Shown here one piece after another: positions 1 to 11,200 of a stretch of 64,000 bases of DNA. The stretch's first letter is position 1. Every line of letters begins with the position of its first letter. The translations under genes and the position numbers were made by a program. The stretch comes from Mangrovihabitans endophyticus (GTDB taxonomy: Bacteria; Actinomycetota; Actinomycetes; Mycobacteriales; Micromonosporaceae): contig NZ_BMMX01000019.1 in assembly GCF_014646155.1 (NCBI RefSeq), forward strand, positions 1-64,000, written 5' to 3'. The notes under the pieces are model-generated. The model did no database searches. It worked only from the letters and a program-made list of their open reading frames with translations, and was not told the origin of the DNA.

Positions 1-78
1 CGCCGATGCCCGTCGGCCGCCGCCCGCCCGCCGCCGATGCCCGTCGGCCGCCGCCCGCCCGCCGCCGATGCCCGTCGA
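1..78. repeat. 31-bp tandem repeat, about 2.5 copies
   Basis: The unit begins CGCCGATGCCCGTCGG and recurs at 1, 32 and 63 with exact 31-bp spacing. The third copy diverges after position 77. Short open frames across it are low-complexity (Arg/Ala/Pro) and look like chance frames. The array may continue upstream of the window. Confidence 0.85.
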
Positions 79-237
79 TCTTGGACTTTGTGTGCCCGAC
101 CCGTGTCACCACATCCGACATGTCCGACCACTAACCTCAAGATCGATCCTGCTACCCCGTCGATGGTCGCCGATCTTGGAGTTTGTCGGCGTCAAATGCG
201 GCTTTCGTGGTGGTATTTGGGCACGCAAAGTCCAAGA
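79..237. repeat. Imperfect inverted repeat, intergenic palindromic element
   Basis: TCTTGGACTTTGTGTGCCC at 79-97 recurs in reverse complement at 219-237 with a single mismatch, giving 19-bp arms around a 121-bp centre. A third partial, directly oriented copy (GATCTTGGAGTTTGT) lies at 172-186. It has no coding potential. It resembles a REP- or MITE-like intergenic repeat. I find no other copy in this window. Confidence 0.6.
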
Positions 238-359
238 CCCACGCCGCGCACCCACGCCGCGCACCCACGCCGCGCACCCACGCCGCGCACCCACGCTGCG
301 CCTGGGGTCGGTCGGCCCGCACGCGCCCCGCCCGCACGCGCCCCGGACGCACGCGCCCC
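238..359. repeat. 13-bp tandem array (5 copies) followed by 15-bp array (3 copies)
   Basis: CCCACGCCGCGCA is repeated head to tail at 238, 251, 264, 277 and 290, the last copy degenerate. It is followed by three 15-bp units close to GCCCGCACGCGCCCC at 315, 330 and 345. The array starts exactly where the right arm of the preceding inverted repeat ends. The stretch 360-461 holds no gene or structure that I can recognise. Confidence 0.85.
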
Positions 360-461
360 GGACGCGGACGGTCCGCCCGTGGACGGTCGGTCCCGAGCAT
401 CCGAGGTCGGCACTGACGGCCCGGCACCGAAGTCGGACGGGAAACCGGGCCGGATCTCCCG

Positions 462-734
462 CTACAGCGCTGATGCCTCGCGGGCCGGCGCGTTGGTCAT
501 CCATGCGTCGGCCAGGTCGGTGAGGGGGACGTCGAGGGCCCGGCTGAGGCTCACCACGGTGCCGAACGCCGGTGCCGGGAGGCGACCCGTCTCGATCTTG
601 CGTAGCGTCTCCGGGGAGATGCCCGCCGCCACCGCCACCTCGACGAGGCTGCGACCGGCCCGCGCCACCCGCAGTGCGGCGCCGAGGCGCTGGCCCGCGG
701 CGATCTGCTCGGCGGTCAGTGGCTGACGAACCAT
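462..734 (-). CDS. XRE/Cro-type helix-turn-helix regulator
   Basis: A 90-residue protein starting ATG at 734. Residues about 12-66 form a compact HTH domain: LRVARAGRSLVEVAVAAGIS, then SPETLRKIETGR, the recognition-helix pattern of the XRE family, then a third and fourth helix ending near DVPLTDLADAW. It has no effector domain, so it is probably a small DNA-binding repressor. The gene is divergent from the methionine aminopeptidase gene, with 75 bp between the two starts. A 14-bp palindrome sits in that gap. It may therefore regulate itself and its neighbour; this is inference. The frame stays open upstream, but that part is antisense to the aminopeptidase and has no family resemblance. Confidence 0.8.
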   Translation of the reverse strand: MVRQPLTAEQIAAGQRLGAALRVARAGRSLVEVAVAAGISPETLRKIETGRLPAPAFGTVVSLSRALDVPLTDLADAWMTNAPAREASAL

Positions 735-773
735 GCCAGCAGGATATCCCGCCGAACCCCCTTCGACGGGCGT

Positions 774-787
774 GGTATAAAAATACC
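774..787. promoter_or_regulatory. 14-bp palindrome in divergent promoter, candidate XRE operator
   Basis: GGTAT-AAAA-ATACC is a perfect inverted repeat and the only AT-rich spot between the two divergent starts (734 and 810). TATAAA within it could be the -10 of the rightward gene, whose GTG at 810 is preceded by a purine-rich Shine-Dalgarno (GGGAGAGGGAGG, 793-804). The site fits autoregulation by the adjacent HTH protein; that link is inferred. Confidence 0.5.
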
Positions 788-809
788 GCGTAGGGAGAGG
801 GAGGCTGTC

Positions 810-1625
810 GTGATCGAGCTCAAGTCCGCCGCGGAGATCGACCGGATGGCGGTGGCAGGCCGGTTCGTCGGAGAGTTGCTCGGCGAGCTGAGGGACATCG
901 CCGCGGTCGGCGTCAACCTGATGGACCTCGAACATCACGCCCGCCGCCGGATCAAGCAGCGCGGCGCCGAATCCTGCTACTGGGACTACGCGCCCTCGTT
1001 CGGCCGCGGCCCGTTCCGCAACGTGCTGTGCCTGTCGGTCAACGACGCGGTGCTGCACGGCCTGCCCCGCGACTACGTGCTGCGCGACGGCGACCTGCTC
1101 AGCATCGACATGGCCGTCGGCATCGACGGCTGGGCCGCCGACTCCGCGCTGTCCGTGGTCGTCGGCACCGCGGATCCCGCCGACCTGACACTGATCGAGG
1201 CCACCGAGGTCGCGCTGGAAGCAGCCATCGCCGCCGCCCAGCCCGGCGGACGCCTCGGTGACATCTCGGCCGCGATCAGCGAGGTAGCTTCCGCGTACGG
1301 ATATGGGGTGAACGCCGAGTTCGGCGGTCACGGCATCGGCCGCACCATGCACGAGGCCCCGCACGTGGCCAACAAGGGCCGCGCGGGCCGCGGGCTGAAG
1401 CTCGACCCGGGCCTGACGATCGCGATCGAGCCGTGGCTGTGCCGCACCACGGACAAAATCGTCTTCGACGACGACGGCTGGACGATCCGCTCCGCGGACG
1501 GTTCCCGTACGGCCCACTCCGAACACACGGTGGCGATCACAGCATCCGGCCCGCAGGTCCTGACCCATGCACAGAACAGCCAAACCGGCATGGACCATGA
1601 AGAGCGAGTCATCAAGCGGCAATAA
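810..1625 (+). CDS. map: Type I methionine aminopeptidase
   Basis: A cytosolic metallopeptidase that removes the initiator methionine from nascent proteins. The 271 residues match the usual length of type I enzymes without an N-terminal extension. All five metal ligands of the pita-bread fold are visible: Asp100 and Asp111 (in SIDMAVGIDGWAAD), His174 (GGHGIGRTMHEAP), Glu207 (IAIEPW) and Glu238 (SEHTV). The start is GTG at 810 behind a strong Shine-Dalgarno. The housekeeping map gene of actinobacteria usually lies in the secY-adk ribosomal region. This copy stands alone beside an HTH regulator, so it is probably a paralogue. It ends 75 bp before a convergent immunity gene. Confidence 0.93.
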   Translation: MIELKSAAEIDRMAVAGRFVGELLGELRDIAAVGVNLMDLEHHARRRIKQRGAESCYWDYAPSFGRGPFRNVLCLSVNDAVLHGLPRDYVLRDGDLLSIDMAVGIDGWAADSALSVVVGTADPADLTLIEATEVALEAAIAAAQPGGRLGDISAAISEVASAYGYGVNAEFGGHGIGRTMHEAPHVANKGRAGRGLKLDPGLTIAIEPWLCRTTDKIVFDDDGWTIRSADGSRTAHSEHTVAITASGPQVLTHAQNSQTGMDHEERVIKRQ

Positions 1626-1699
1626 CACGCTTTTTCGGCACCGAGTTTGAGAAGTTGCGTGACAGCAAGCGTGGACACCACGGCGAGCCTGGTCGGCCG

Positions 1700-2215
1700 C
1701 TAACGGGACTCAGTGGGCGGCCAGGGGTCGAGTCCCGGATCAGAATATAGACAGAGCAACGGACGGTTCGCACAAACTGCCAGCTCCAAGGAGTCTTCGA
1801 AAGTTGCGCCAAGCTCCCAAATCCAACCCATGCCAGTAGCAACAACCCTCCCCTCAGACTCCAGGAAAACGCTTGAATAACTAAGCCACTCACCGATAGG
1901 AAAGTAACTTCCACCAAGAACGGACTCTATCTCAAGGGCCAATTCATACTGACCTGCCCCGGCCGCAATGGGATCGAAGTTGTAAGGCTCATCATTGGCA
2001 AAGTTTGGACCGGCCCGGCTAATTGGCTCTATAGATATCCCTCCCAGCGCACTCAGAACCTCTTCGGCCAATGAATGTGCCCGATAACCTTCACGCTCCA
2101 GCGGCACCACCCATTGCGCAGGATCAACAGCCCGACCGGCGCTCCATCCGGCTGCGCCTAGCGCGCCGAGCAAATCTCGATTGAGCAAATCGAATCGAAT
2201 CACGAACTCAGTCAA
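1700..2215 (-). CDS. SUKH-3 family immunity protein, partner of the RHS toxin
   Basis: 171 residues. Features typical of SUKH-3 domains are visible: an N-terminal GWSAGRAV, then EEVLSALGGISIEP, GSYFPIGEW near the middle, and a C-terminal segment ending with GATFEDSLELAV. Established knowledge: SUKH superfamily proteins are the commonest immunity proteins beside contact-dependent and polymorphic toxins, including nuclease and deaminase toxins. The gene directly follows the toxin on the same strand. Its TTG start (2213-2215) overlaps the toxin's last codons by 8 nt, which implies translational coupling. The inferred role is to bind and neutralise the deaminase tip in the producer and its siblings. 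Base composition is markedly less GC-rich than the surroundings (26 of 60 bases at 1861-1920), suggesting acquisition with the tip. Confidence 0.82.
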   Translation of the reverse strand: MTEFVIRFDLLNRDLLGALGAAGWSAGRAVDPAQWVVPLEREGYRAHSLAEEVLSALGGISIEPISRAGPNFANDEPYNFDPIAAGAGQYELALEIESVLGGSYFPIGEWLSYSSVFLESEGRVVATGMGWIWELGATFEDSLELAVCANRPLLCLYSDPGLDPWPPTESR

Positions 2216-5200
2216 TCCCGAGATCTTTCAGAAGACCGCTACACCTTCCACAGGGTCTGCCCACTTCACCGTGCGCGTCCGTGTTTGATGTCGGCATGGA
2301 ATTATTCCTGGTTTGAAGTGTCCGCATGGTTCCTCCCCTAATAGCGTCGGCGCCTTCCGCGGCCTGCGCCTGAATGAGGCAATGCACCTCGGCGCATCCC
2401 CCGTGGTGGGCAGCTCGCTTGAGCGCCTCCGCCAATGCCCCTTCCGCCTGCTGGCCGTGGCGATTATGACCGTAGTACTTCGCACCCGAAGGAGAGGTGT
2501 ATTCGGAGGCGAATTTCACCCCCGCCTTGTTGCGAACACTCTCGGCATACTCGCTGAGGGGGCAGTTGTGGACCAGGACTGGCTTGGTGCCGGCCAGCAC
2601 GTAGTAGGTGTGCAGGCCGTCCACACTCAGGTTGTGGACGCGCTGCTTCTGTGCCGTCCACTTCGCCGTCGCGGTGACCGTGACGTACGTGCCCGCGCCG
2701 GTCCGCAGCATCGAGCCTGCTGACAGCTTGTCCGCCGTCACCCACTTGCCCAGGTCCGGCGCCCAGAACGGGTGGCCCTGCGTGGCGTCGATGGTGGCCG
2801 TCTTGTCGCCCGCTTCGCCGTCCACGTCCACCGTCAGGCGGACCATCTGCTTCACGCCGATGCCGATGATCAGTGCGGTGACGGCTCGCTTCTCGGTGCG
2901 GCCGGTGGTCGGGTCGGTGGCGACCACCATGTCGCCGACCCTCACGTCCTCGATCCGCTTCGTGGTGCCGTCGGCCATGAGCACCGCGGTCGCCGGGGCG
3001 AAGCTGTTGCCCACGCAAGCGCCCGCGGCTTCGGCGGCTGCCTCCCGGCCGGCCGATGCGCCCGCCCGGCTCGACAACATTCTGCCGGCCAGGCCGCCCA
3101 GCTCGGCCTTGCCGAACGACTTGAGCGAGTTGGTGGCCGCCGCGCGGCCCATGCTTGCCGCGCTGCGCAGGCCGCCGCTGAGCATGCCACGGACCGCGCC
3201 GGTGACGGCGGAGCCGCCGATGGCGGTGAGCGGGGCCATCACGCCGCCGATCACGCCGCCGATGAGGGCGTCGGCGGTCATCTCCTTCCAGCCCTTGCCG
3301 CCCTCGACGAGGTCGGTGACCAAGGAGCCCACCGCACCGCCGACTGCGGCGCAGGCGATCGCGCCGACCCCGGTCGCGCCGATCAGCAGGCCGCAGCCGA
3401 GCCCCACCACGGTTCCGGCGATGCCGCCGATGATCGCGGCCTTGTGGTCGACCACCCAGTCGGCGGCGGAGTCCACCCCGTCGACAAGCGCGCCACCCGC
3501 CGCGGAGGCGGCTTTGTAGAGGGTGTCGGCGGCCTTGTCCAGGTCCTGCACGACGGCGTTGTAACTCTGCACCAGCTTGGCTGGGATGGCTGCGGAGACG
3601 GTGACCTTGATGTTCTTCAGCCCGGCCTTGACCGCGGCGCCGATCCGCTTGATCGACACGTGCTTCACGGCGTAGTTGATGGCGGCCTTGGCCTTCTGGG
3701 TCACCTTCACCGCGGCCTGGTGCACCTGCTCGGCCTTCGCCGCCGCGTAGTCCCTGGCCCGTTTCAGCGTGGGCGCGACGTAGCGGTCATACCCGGATTT
3801 GGCCGCCTGGTAGCCCTGCTTGCCCTTCGACCAGGCCCAGGAGCCCCACTCTTTGGCCTTGTTGACCACGTTTGTCACACCGCGCTTGATCGCCGAGTAG
3901 GCGGCCTTGCCCTGGCTGACCAGCCACCGGGTGCCTTCCTTCACATAGCCCAAGCCGGTGGAGACGACCCGCTTACCCCAGTTGTAGGCGCTTTGGGCCT
4001 TGTGCCAGACCTTCGAGAGTTGCCTCTTGCACCAGCCGCAGGAGGGCCAGTTGCCGCTGGGGTCGGTGTTGGCCAGCGGGTCACCGGCGCCGTAGGTGTA
4101 CTTGTTCGCCAGGATCGAGTCGCCGCCGTTGTACCCCACCGTGTCCCGCGAGGTGAATCCACCGGTGTCCGGCTCGTACCAGCGGGCGCCCATGTCGACC
4201 TGGCCGGTGTCCGGGTCGGTCCAGTCGCCCTGGTAACCGACCCGGGACTGGTCGCCCGACTCGGCGATCCGCTGCCCGTACGGGTCGAAGGCGGTCGATC
4301 CGTCGAGCGCGTTCAGGTCGCCGTCGGCGTCGAACGCGGCGACCACGTCGTCGTGCTCGTCCGAGACGGTGATCCGGGTGTTGTCGGTCTGGTCCTCGAC
4401 GGCGAGCAGCTCACCGTCCGGGCCGCGGGCAAACTTCTCGATGCCGTCGCCGACCGGATCCTGTTCGGTGCCGGCGTAGCTGAACAGCGTGCCGTTCCGG
4501 TTGATCACCCGGTTCAGGCCGTCGTACACATAGGTCTGTCCCTCGGCCCCGATCAGCCGGTCGAAGGCATCGAAGTCGTACGTGTCGGTGAGCCCGGAAC
4601 TGGTGCGCCCGGACATCGTGCCGCGCGGCGTGTACGTGTACGTGTAGTCGCCGTCGCTGAGCAGCCGGTTCCGCTGGTCGTACGTGGCGGTCTTGGCGCC
4701 CGCCCGGGTGCGGTTGCCGGAGTCGTCCCAGGCGTAGTCGACGGTGCCGTTCGCCGAGGTCCACGAGGTGAGCCGCCCGGCGTCGTCGTATCCGTAGGTG
4801 TTGCTGCCCGCCCCGGCGGTGCCGGTGGTGTCCTTGCCGATCAGGCGGTCGTCCAGGTCGTACCGGTAGGCGACGGTGGCGACCGCGGAGCCGCCGCTGT
4901 TGCTCAGCCGGTCCGAGGCGAGGCGCCCCAGGTCGTCGTATCCGAAGGTGCGGGTGCGGCCCTGACCGTAGTCGATCGAGTCGACCAGGCCGGCGTTGTT
5001 GTAGCCGAGCTTCTGCGTCACGCCGGACGCCGCGTCGGTCATGCTGTCCAGGCGCCCGTTGCGGTACCCGAACGTGGCGGTGCCGACCGCGTCGGTGCGG
5101 CGGATCATGGACCCGTCGGCGTCGTACGCGAACGAGGCGGAACCGGACACCCCCGCGGCGGTGAGCAGATCACCCCGGTCGTCGTAGGTGTAGGTGTCGT

Positions 5201-8200
5201 CGTTGCCGCTCGCGGTGATCGCCGTGGGCCGGTCCGCCAGGTCGTACGTGATGCCGCGGCTGGCCGAGGTCGCCGCACCGGACCCGTTCTCGGCGATCAT
5301 CCGGTCGGCGGCGTCGTAGACGCGGGTGCGCACCACGCCGCCGGGGGCACTGATCCGGTCGGCGTTGCCGTTCAGGTCGTACCCGACGGTCCAGGTGCGG
5401 TCGGCGAGCGCCGGGTGCGCGGCGGTGGACGGCTCCACCACCGACTCGGGCAGGCCCATGCTGTTGAACGTGTAGTAGGTGGAGTTCTGTCGTCCGTCGG
5501 TGTAGCGCGTGCGGTTGCCCGCCGCGTCGTAACCGAACGTGGTGGTGATCGAGTGGCTGGCGCTCGTCGGTTCCACCTGCCGGACCAGCCGGTCCAGCAC
5601 GTCGTACTGGAAGGTGACGGCGACGCCGAGCGCGTTGGTGCGGGAGGTGACGTTGCCGTTGGCGTCGTAGCCGTACGTCTCCTCGCGCACCGTCGTGCCG
5701 TCCGGTCGCAGGTCGATCTCCGCCGACACCTGGCCGAACAGGTCGTAGTCGCGCCGGGTGGTGCGGCCCGCGCCGTCACTGTTCCGGACCAGGTTGCCGA
5801 ACCCGTCGTAGCCGTGGCGCGTGGTCACGCCGTTCGGGTCGATGCTGGTGAGCAGCTCGCCGATCTTGTTGTAGCTCATCGTGGTGACCTGGCCGCCCGG
5901 CGAGGTCACCTGGAGCAGGTTGCCGGCGTCGTCGTACCGCATCCGGCTGGTGAAGGTGTCCTGCGACGGCTGGCGCTCGAACTGCGTCGCGGTGACCTGA
6001 CGGTCCAGGTCGTCGTAGGTGGCCTCGGTGCGGATGCCGGTCGGCCCGACGGTGGACAGCAGTTGTCCGGTACGCGTGTAGGTGAACCGGGTGACCGCGC
6101 GTTCGTCGTTGGTGGCGGCCGGCTCGTCCCGGGTGACGACCCGGTTCAGCCGGTCGTAGGTGTACCGGGTGACGTTGCCGCGCGCGTCGGTCGCCTCGGT
6201 CACGTTGCCCAGCGCGTCGTACGCCATCGTGGTGACCGGTGTGGCGCCCGTGGTGGGCGCGCCGGGGGCGGTGTACTCCGGCTCGGTCACCTCCACCAGC
6301 CGGCCCATCCGGTCGTACCGGTTGCGGGTGATCCGGCCCAGGGCGTCCTTGACCGCTACCACCTCGCCGAAGGCGTTGTAGCCGGTGGCCGTGGCCGGAC
6401 GGGTGGTGGTCGCCGCGCCGCCGCCGGACTCGGTCGCCACCGCCGGGGCGCTCACCCGGACCGGGTCGCCGTTCTCGTCGTACTGGTAGGTGGTGGTGTG
6501 CGCGGCCCTGTCGGCGCCGCTCTCGTTGCCGCGGGCGTCGGTCTGGGTGAGCAGGTCGCCGCGCTGGTTGTAGGTGTACGAGGTGGTCCGTGTCGCGCTG
6601 CCGTCGGAGACCTGGTCGCGTTCCAGTTGGCCGACGCTGTTGTACGAGTGCGTGGTGTGCGTCGCCACGCCCGCCGGGGTGAACCAGGGCACGTTGCTCG
6701 GGTTGCCGCCCTGCGTGGTGGAGGTGACGTTGCCCAGCGTGTCGAAGCCGTACGTGGTGTACCGGTTCAGGCCGTCGGGGTCGTACGTGGTGCTCTGGGT
6801 GCGGCCGATCCGGTCGATGGTGTTCTTGATCGCCTCGACGCCGTTGCTGGTCTCCTGCCGGGTCAGGTTCCCGGCGTCGTCATAGGAGTCCTTCTCCACC
6901 ACGTAGTCGCGGGTGCTGCCGTCCGGGTTGTGGAAGTTCTTCAGCACGATGGAGGCGAGCATGCCGTCGTCGTAGTAGCTGTAGGCCAGCTTCCGGCCCA
7001 TCGAGTCGACCTGGAAGGCCATCCGCCCGCCGTAATCGTAGGCGTACGACGTGAGCACCACGTAGCCCAGGTCGTCGTCCTGGGCGGGCGCGCCGTCCGG
7101 GTCGCCGTGCCAGTCGTACAGGCGCACTTCGGCGAGTTCGTTGCGCGCGGTGTAGGCGTACCCGTAGTGGTTGCCGTTGCCGTCCACCAGCGACGTCCGG
7201 TTGCCGAATCGGTCCCAGCCCTCGGTCTGCTCGTCGCCCTCCGCGTTGACCGTGCGGGTCGGGTGACCGTAGTCGTCGTACTCGATCGTGGTGGCACGCT
7301 CGGGTTCGTTCGGGTCGAGCGCGTCGGCGACGGCGGTACGGATGACGTTGCCGTCCACGTCGTACGTGTTCGTGGTGACCGCCTGGTGCCGGGTGCCGTC
7401 GACCGCGTTCACGGTGACCGGTCCGGTGGTGGTCAGCAGCCGGCCCATGTCGTCGTACGTATAGGTGGTGACCACGCCGTCCGGATAGGCGTCCGACGTC
7501 TCCCGGTCCATGACCTTGCGGCCGAGTGCGTCGTAGGTGGACTCGGTGACCATTGCGGTCTGCGTCTTCACATACGTGGTGTCGCCGTACGCGTTGTATC
7601 GGAACTGGGTCATGTGGTCCGCGGTGTCGTACACGCGGTACGGCAGGCCGGGCGGCATGAAGTCGACGTCCGGGTTGACCGCGAACTGGTTGCCGCTGGT
7701 GTAGTCGGTGGACGTGATCGCGCCGTCCGGGCCGGTCTCCGAGCTGACGTCACCGGCCACTGTGTACTGCGTGGTCGTCCGATAGGTGTTGTCGGTCTCG
7801 CTCGCCGACCGCGGGTCACGCACCTCGACGGGCAGGTCGTTGCGCGGATCCAGCGGATTGTTCGCGGACGGTGTGGTGTACGAGGTGTACGTCGTCTGGC
7901 AGTCGCCGGGCGCGCGGCACGTCTTGCGCGAGGTGACGTTGCCCCGGGCGTCGTGCGCCAGCTCGATGGTGCCGCCGTTCTCGTCGACGATCTTGTTCTG
8001 CCGGCCGAGCGCGTCGTAGCCGTACGACCGGACGGCCATCCCGGTCAGCTCGTTGGCCTCGAAGATCGGGCCGCTGGCGTCGTCCGGGATGTGGGTGCAG
8101 AACTGCGGGTAACCCGGGTCCGGACTGGAGCAGACCTCCGTCGGGCTGGGCGACGGGGACGGCGACGGCGCGGGCGACGGCGGACGGTCCTCGGGGCGCG

Positions 8201-11200
8201 TGGTCAGCCCGATCGGGGACGCCGATCGCAGCAGACGGTTGGCGAGGGCGTCGTACTCGTACATGGAGGGCCGGTCCGCCGGGTCGAACACCCGGACCGA
8301 GCGGCGCAGGTCGGTGTCGCCGCCGTACACGGTCGGCAGACCGATCTTCCAGGTGCCGCCGTTGCCGTCGGTGTATTCGGTCACCCGGTCGGCGGCGGTG
8401 TCGTACGCCGTCTCGGAGGCGATCCGGCCGCTCGGCAGGGTCACCGTGGACAACTGATCCGCCGGTGTGGTGCCGAGCAACCAGTGCGAGCGGACGATCT
8501 GGTCGCTCAGCGCGTGGTCGTAGACCGCCAACTCGTCCAGGCTGCCGGAAAGGGTGCGCTTGGCCGTGCTGCCCCACCGCGGCCAGGCCGTGGGGTTCGT
8601 CGCCCAGGCCGCGCCGAGCTGGTTCGCGGTGAGCAGGTTGTGATCGACCACGCCGGCACTGGCCGGCATGGTCGCCTTGTGGCCGCCGTCCAGGTAGAGG
8701 CTCTGCACGTCGGCGGTGACCGACAGCACCGCGTGGTGCCACTTGCCGTCCCGGACGTCCACCGCGATGTCCATCGGCACCGGGGTGTCGGACGTGGTCT
8801 TGAACTGGCCGCGCAGGTGCCCGTCGCTGCCGGTGTAGAGCAGCGGGACGCCGGTGCCCGGCGACTCCGACAGCTTCTTGTCCTGATATCCGATCAGCGG
8901 GCCGCCGGTCTGCGTGGGATCGACCTTGAACCAGAGTTCCACCGTGGTGTCCCGGCTCGCCTTCACGGTGCCGCCGGGCAGTTCGACCATCGAAGTCGTG
9001 CCGTTGAACTGCCCCGCGGTGTCGTCGGTGCCGGCGAGGGCGCCGTCCGCACCGAACGTCACGTTCGCCGCGGTGCCCGCGTCCTTGCCGAGGTTGTTGC
9101 CGACCTCGCTGGCGGCACCGGTGGACCCGGAGTCCTCACCCAGCCGCCAGTAGGATTCCGGCCCGGCGTCCAGCACTCCGCTGCGGTAGTGCGAGCCCGG
9201 CGCGTAGCCGTACGTGGTGCAGTTGACCGCGCCCGGCGAGCAGGCTCGGGTCAGCAGGTCTCCGTCGTACTGGTAGGTCCAGGTGAGCGCGCGCCCGCCC
9301 ACCGGTTCCGTGCTGACGCTGGTGACGTGGGTGTTGTCCGCGTTCCAGCCGAAGGTCAGCGAGCGGCCGATGGTGCGGTTGCCGAAGCTGCTGTGCGCCG
9401 TGGACAGGGTGCCGGCGCTGGTATAGCTGAATTCGAGGTATCGCGAGTATTTGTCGGTGATCCGGGCGATCCTGCCGTCGCCCCCGCGGAACCGGTACGT
9501 GGTCCCCGCCGAGTCTTCGAGCTGGTAGGTCCCCGCGCCCGCGTCGATGGTCAGGCGTGCGGTGCGCCCGATCGGGGCGGCGAAGGTGTTGTCCGGGTTG
9601 CGGCCGAACCGCACCTGCTGCCCGTCCGGGTAGGTGACCAGCGCGTTGCCGGAACCGTCCGCGTCCAGCACCAGCCGCATGTCGAACTGGGACATCCAGC
9701 CGGCGCCGAACGCCAGGTCGCGGCGCGGGTCGAGGCTGTTGTAGGAACGCACGACGCTGAGCGGCGGCCCGGCCGTGGCCACGTTCGCGTCGACCGCGGC
9801 GGTGCTGAAGTTGCCCAGATCCGGGTCGAAGTCGCGGTCCTGGCTGCCGTACGGCGCGTTGGCCACCCGCGAGGTGATCTCCGGCTGCGGCACCGTGGTG
9901 ATCAGCGTGGAGTACGGGGTGATCGTCTCGTCGGCGTTGTCCTTGACGTAGGCCCGCCACTGGTAGACGGTGCTCCACCGCAGCTTTCCGGCCGGAATGG
10001 TGAACGCCTGGCCGCTCTGGTAAGGCGTCAGGGTGCAGTCGGTGGGCTCGCCCGAGGAGGAGATCGAGCAGTATTGGAAACGGAATTGCAGCGCGCTGCC
10101 CGGCGGCGCGTCCAGGTCGATCGCCCGCGCCCAGAGCTGCGGCGTCAGGATCGGTGACGCGTACCCGTTGGGCGGGTAGACCTCCTCCACGACCGGCTCG
10201 ATGTTCTCCACGCTCAGCGCGATCCGCGCCGGTGGCACCATCTCGTCGGTGAACACCACCCGGCCGTCCGAGGTGGCCATGCTGAAGTCGAGCAGGTAGT
10301 CGCCGATCGGCAGGGCCCGGATGGTCGCGTCCAGGGTCACCTTGGCGTTGCGGGCCACCGTCCCGGGCAGGCTCGCGGCCACGAACTGGCCGACGCTGGC
10401 GTTGGTCTTCGCGTTGTAGGCGCGGTAGATCAGTTTGTAGCCGCTCGCGCTCCAGTCCATGGCGCTGGTGTTGGTGACCGACACCTTCACCTTGCCGTCC
10501 TGGTTCTGCAGCACGGCGGGATCGGGCGTCGGGTGCGGCACCGAGTACTTCGCGTTGTACGGGGTGTGCGTCACGTACAGCTTGGGCGGGTTGGCGGTGC
10601 CGGTGCCGGCGATGACCTTCCAGGCGCTCTCGTCGCCGACCGGCGCGCGCAGCGAGATCCCGTTGTTGGCGACCTTGCCGTTGACCCAGCCCTGGACCAG
10701 GTCGCGGCCCTTGCTGCCGAGGTTGATGACGGTGCCGGTGACCGGGCAGGCGGAGCTGGCATGGCCGAGCGCCACGTAACCCTGGGCGACCGAAGCGCTG
10801 GCCAGGGCGGATCCGACGCCGGGTCCGGGGTAGGACCGGTCGGTGTCGCCCGCCGACCAGGAACCGGTCACCGGGTGGACGCTGACCGTGCGCGGCTTGC
10901 AGGAGGGCGCGGAGAAGTTGGCGAAGCTGAGCTGCGCGCTGAAGATCGTATGGTTGCGCAGGTCGGAGACCAGGCCGGGAAACTTCAGGTAGGACGCCGA
11001 GTTCTTGCCGTTGCGGCGACCCACGAGCAGTTCGTCGCCGCCGCCGTGCGAGGAGCTGCCCTGCACGACGAGGCCCTGCGAGGCCGCGCCGTCGGCAAGC
11101 ACCGGCGGGTCGAGCCGCACCGGGAACTGCCGCTGCGGGTCGGCCAGCCAGTCCTCGTCGGCCTCGACCCGCAGCGCCGCGCCGGTCTCGCCGTCGACCA

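Noticed and set aside
238..359. Short-period repeats considered as a CRISPR array
   Set aside because: The units are 13 and 15 bp with no spacers between them and no cas genes nearby.
37..726. Overlapping open frames across the left repeats
   Set aside because: Low-complexity Arg/Ala/Pro proteins created by the tandem arrays; no start context or family resemblance.
2772..10157. Very long open frame (about 2460 codons) on the plus strand opposite the RHS gene
   Set aside because: It is the antisense shadow of a GC-rich repetitive gene. Its protein is a low-complexity Val/Arg/Gly string with no domain, and the minus-strand frame has clear RHS, LamG and Hint domains.
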